A stretch of DNA of 24,260 nucleotides from positions 1 to 24,260 of the IMG/VR virus record IMGVR_UViG_3300047550_003812. One strand, 5' to 3'. Positions within the stretch are counted from its first letter, which is position 1. Each line of letters starts with the position of its first letter. Positions 23,694 to 24,260 of the stretch are shown here, piece after piece. The notes beneath the pieces were generated by a model that did not search any database, was not told the DNA's origin, and was given only the letters and a program-made list of their open reading frames with translations. The position numbers and the translations under genes were made by a program. The DNA is from a virus.

Positions 23694-24260
23694 TTGCTGT
23701 ATAGATGAGTATAAGTATGGCTATGTAGAAAGAATAAGTCCAGAAGCACCTGTGCCTATTCTACGATTCTCTCATACTGAAACTAAACCGGGAATGGCAC
23801 ATAATGTAGAACTTAATCTAATAAATTTAGGAATCAACGTAGATGTATTAACATCAGTCCCATCTACAAAAACACGATTAGTTGACATCAAAAGTAACCA
23901 ACAATTACTTAGAATAGATAACGATATAATTTCAAAGCCACTTACCTATACTGAAATTGAAAAAATCAATTTATCAGTTTATCATGCTATTGTCGTAAGT
24001 GATTACAACAAAGGTTTTGTGTCATATGAAATCGTTGAGTTGATTAGAAAACTGTATACAGGACCCATGTTTTTAGATACAAAGAAGCCAGACTTGAGTA
24101 GGTTTCAAGGAGTATATGTTAAAATCAATGAACTAGAATTCAAAGCTAGATATAGCATTAACAATCATTTGATTGTAACTTTGGGTGAACGTGGTGCAAT
24201 GTATAAAAGAAATAGTGAAGAAAAGTTTTATCCTGTGCCCAAAATTGAAGTAATTGATGT
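23647..24260 (+). CDS. PfkB-family heptose-7-phosphate kinase-like protein (3' end cut off)
   Basis: The frame opens at ATG 23647, inside the adenylyltransferase gene, and runs to the window edge with no stop: 204 codons plus two bases. The N-terminus KVLLIGDCCIDEYKYG is followed by ERISPEAPVPILRF, a strong mark of the HldE/RfaE kinase domain. PGMAHNVELNLINLGI is the substrate loop, with a canonical GGAANV altered to GMAHNV. KINELEFKAR resembles the NxxE metal/ATP motif and VTLGERGA precedes the catalytic region, which is beyond the window. No clear ribosome binding site is seen; translation may depend on the overlap. Confidence 0.8.
   Translation, partial: MDTQQPKKFKVLLIGDCCIDEYKYGYVERISPEAPVPILRFSHTETKPGMAHNVELNLINLGINVDVLTSVPSTKTRLVDIKSNQQLLRIDNDIISKPLTYTEIEKINLSVYHAIVVSDYNKGFVSYEIVELIRKLYTGPMFLDTKKPDLSRFQGVYVKINELEFKARYSINNHLIVTLGERGAMYKRNSEEKFYPVPKIEVID

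Overview
This AT-rich window, packed with genes on the + strand only, looks like part of a large tailed-phage genome, most likely a T4-like myovirus. The signs are a chaperone-tipped tail fibre, a PAAR spike-tip protein beside a large probable structural protein, a lysis cassette, class Ia ribonucleotide reductase genes broken up by GIY-YIG homing endonucleases, and many ATGA/TAATG stop-start overlaps. The PstS and AhpC look proteobacterial, and pstS has a canonical Pho-box promoter. A Gram-negative, probably proteobacterial (perhaps betaproteobacterial) aquatic host fits; that is inference.

Layout. (1) 1-1418: end of a tail-fibre gene with interrupted Gly-X-Y repeats, 17-residue repeats and an S74 auto-cleaving chaperone. 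(2) 1436-6840: a glycan-modification block. It holds a GT2-methyltransferase-FkbM-FkbM fusion, a GT2-GT2 protein carrying what looks like the N-terminal part of a GT9 enzyme, a small methyltransferase and the GT9 C-terminal domain. (3) 6837-7932: a phage gene whose 3' end has been invaded by a GIY-YIG endonuclease; a second, diverged copy of that 3' end survives downstream of the endonuclease. (4) 7932-12777: nrdA (split in two by another GIY-YIG endonuclease and a 60-residue ORF), nrdB and a glutaredoxin, which together supply dNTPs. (5) 12779-16424: an Sm-like protein, PAAR protein and a 1023-residue probable virion protein. (6) 16425-18129: sigma70-type promoter, SleB-like cell-wall hydrolase, putative holin and two conserved small proteins. 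(7) 18132-20951: NAD-dependent epimerase, sugar C-methyltransferase and glycosyltransferase. (8) 20952-24260: Pho-box promoter and pstS, a hairpin-rich gap, then peroxiredoxin, class II aldolase, heptose-1-phosphate adenylyltransferase and a heptose-7-phosphate kinase cut by the window edge.

The most notable points are the genes-in-pieces nrdA, whose two halves end and begin in tails of opposite charge; the endonuclease that appears to have brought a replacement 3' end for the gene it invaded; the host-type phosphate-starvation promoter on phage pstS; and the amount of sugar chemistry (glycosyltransferases, FkbM domains, deoxysugar-type and ADP-heptose-type enzymes) for one phage region.
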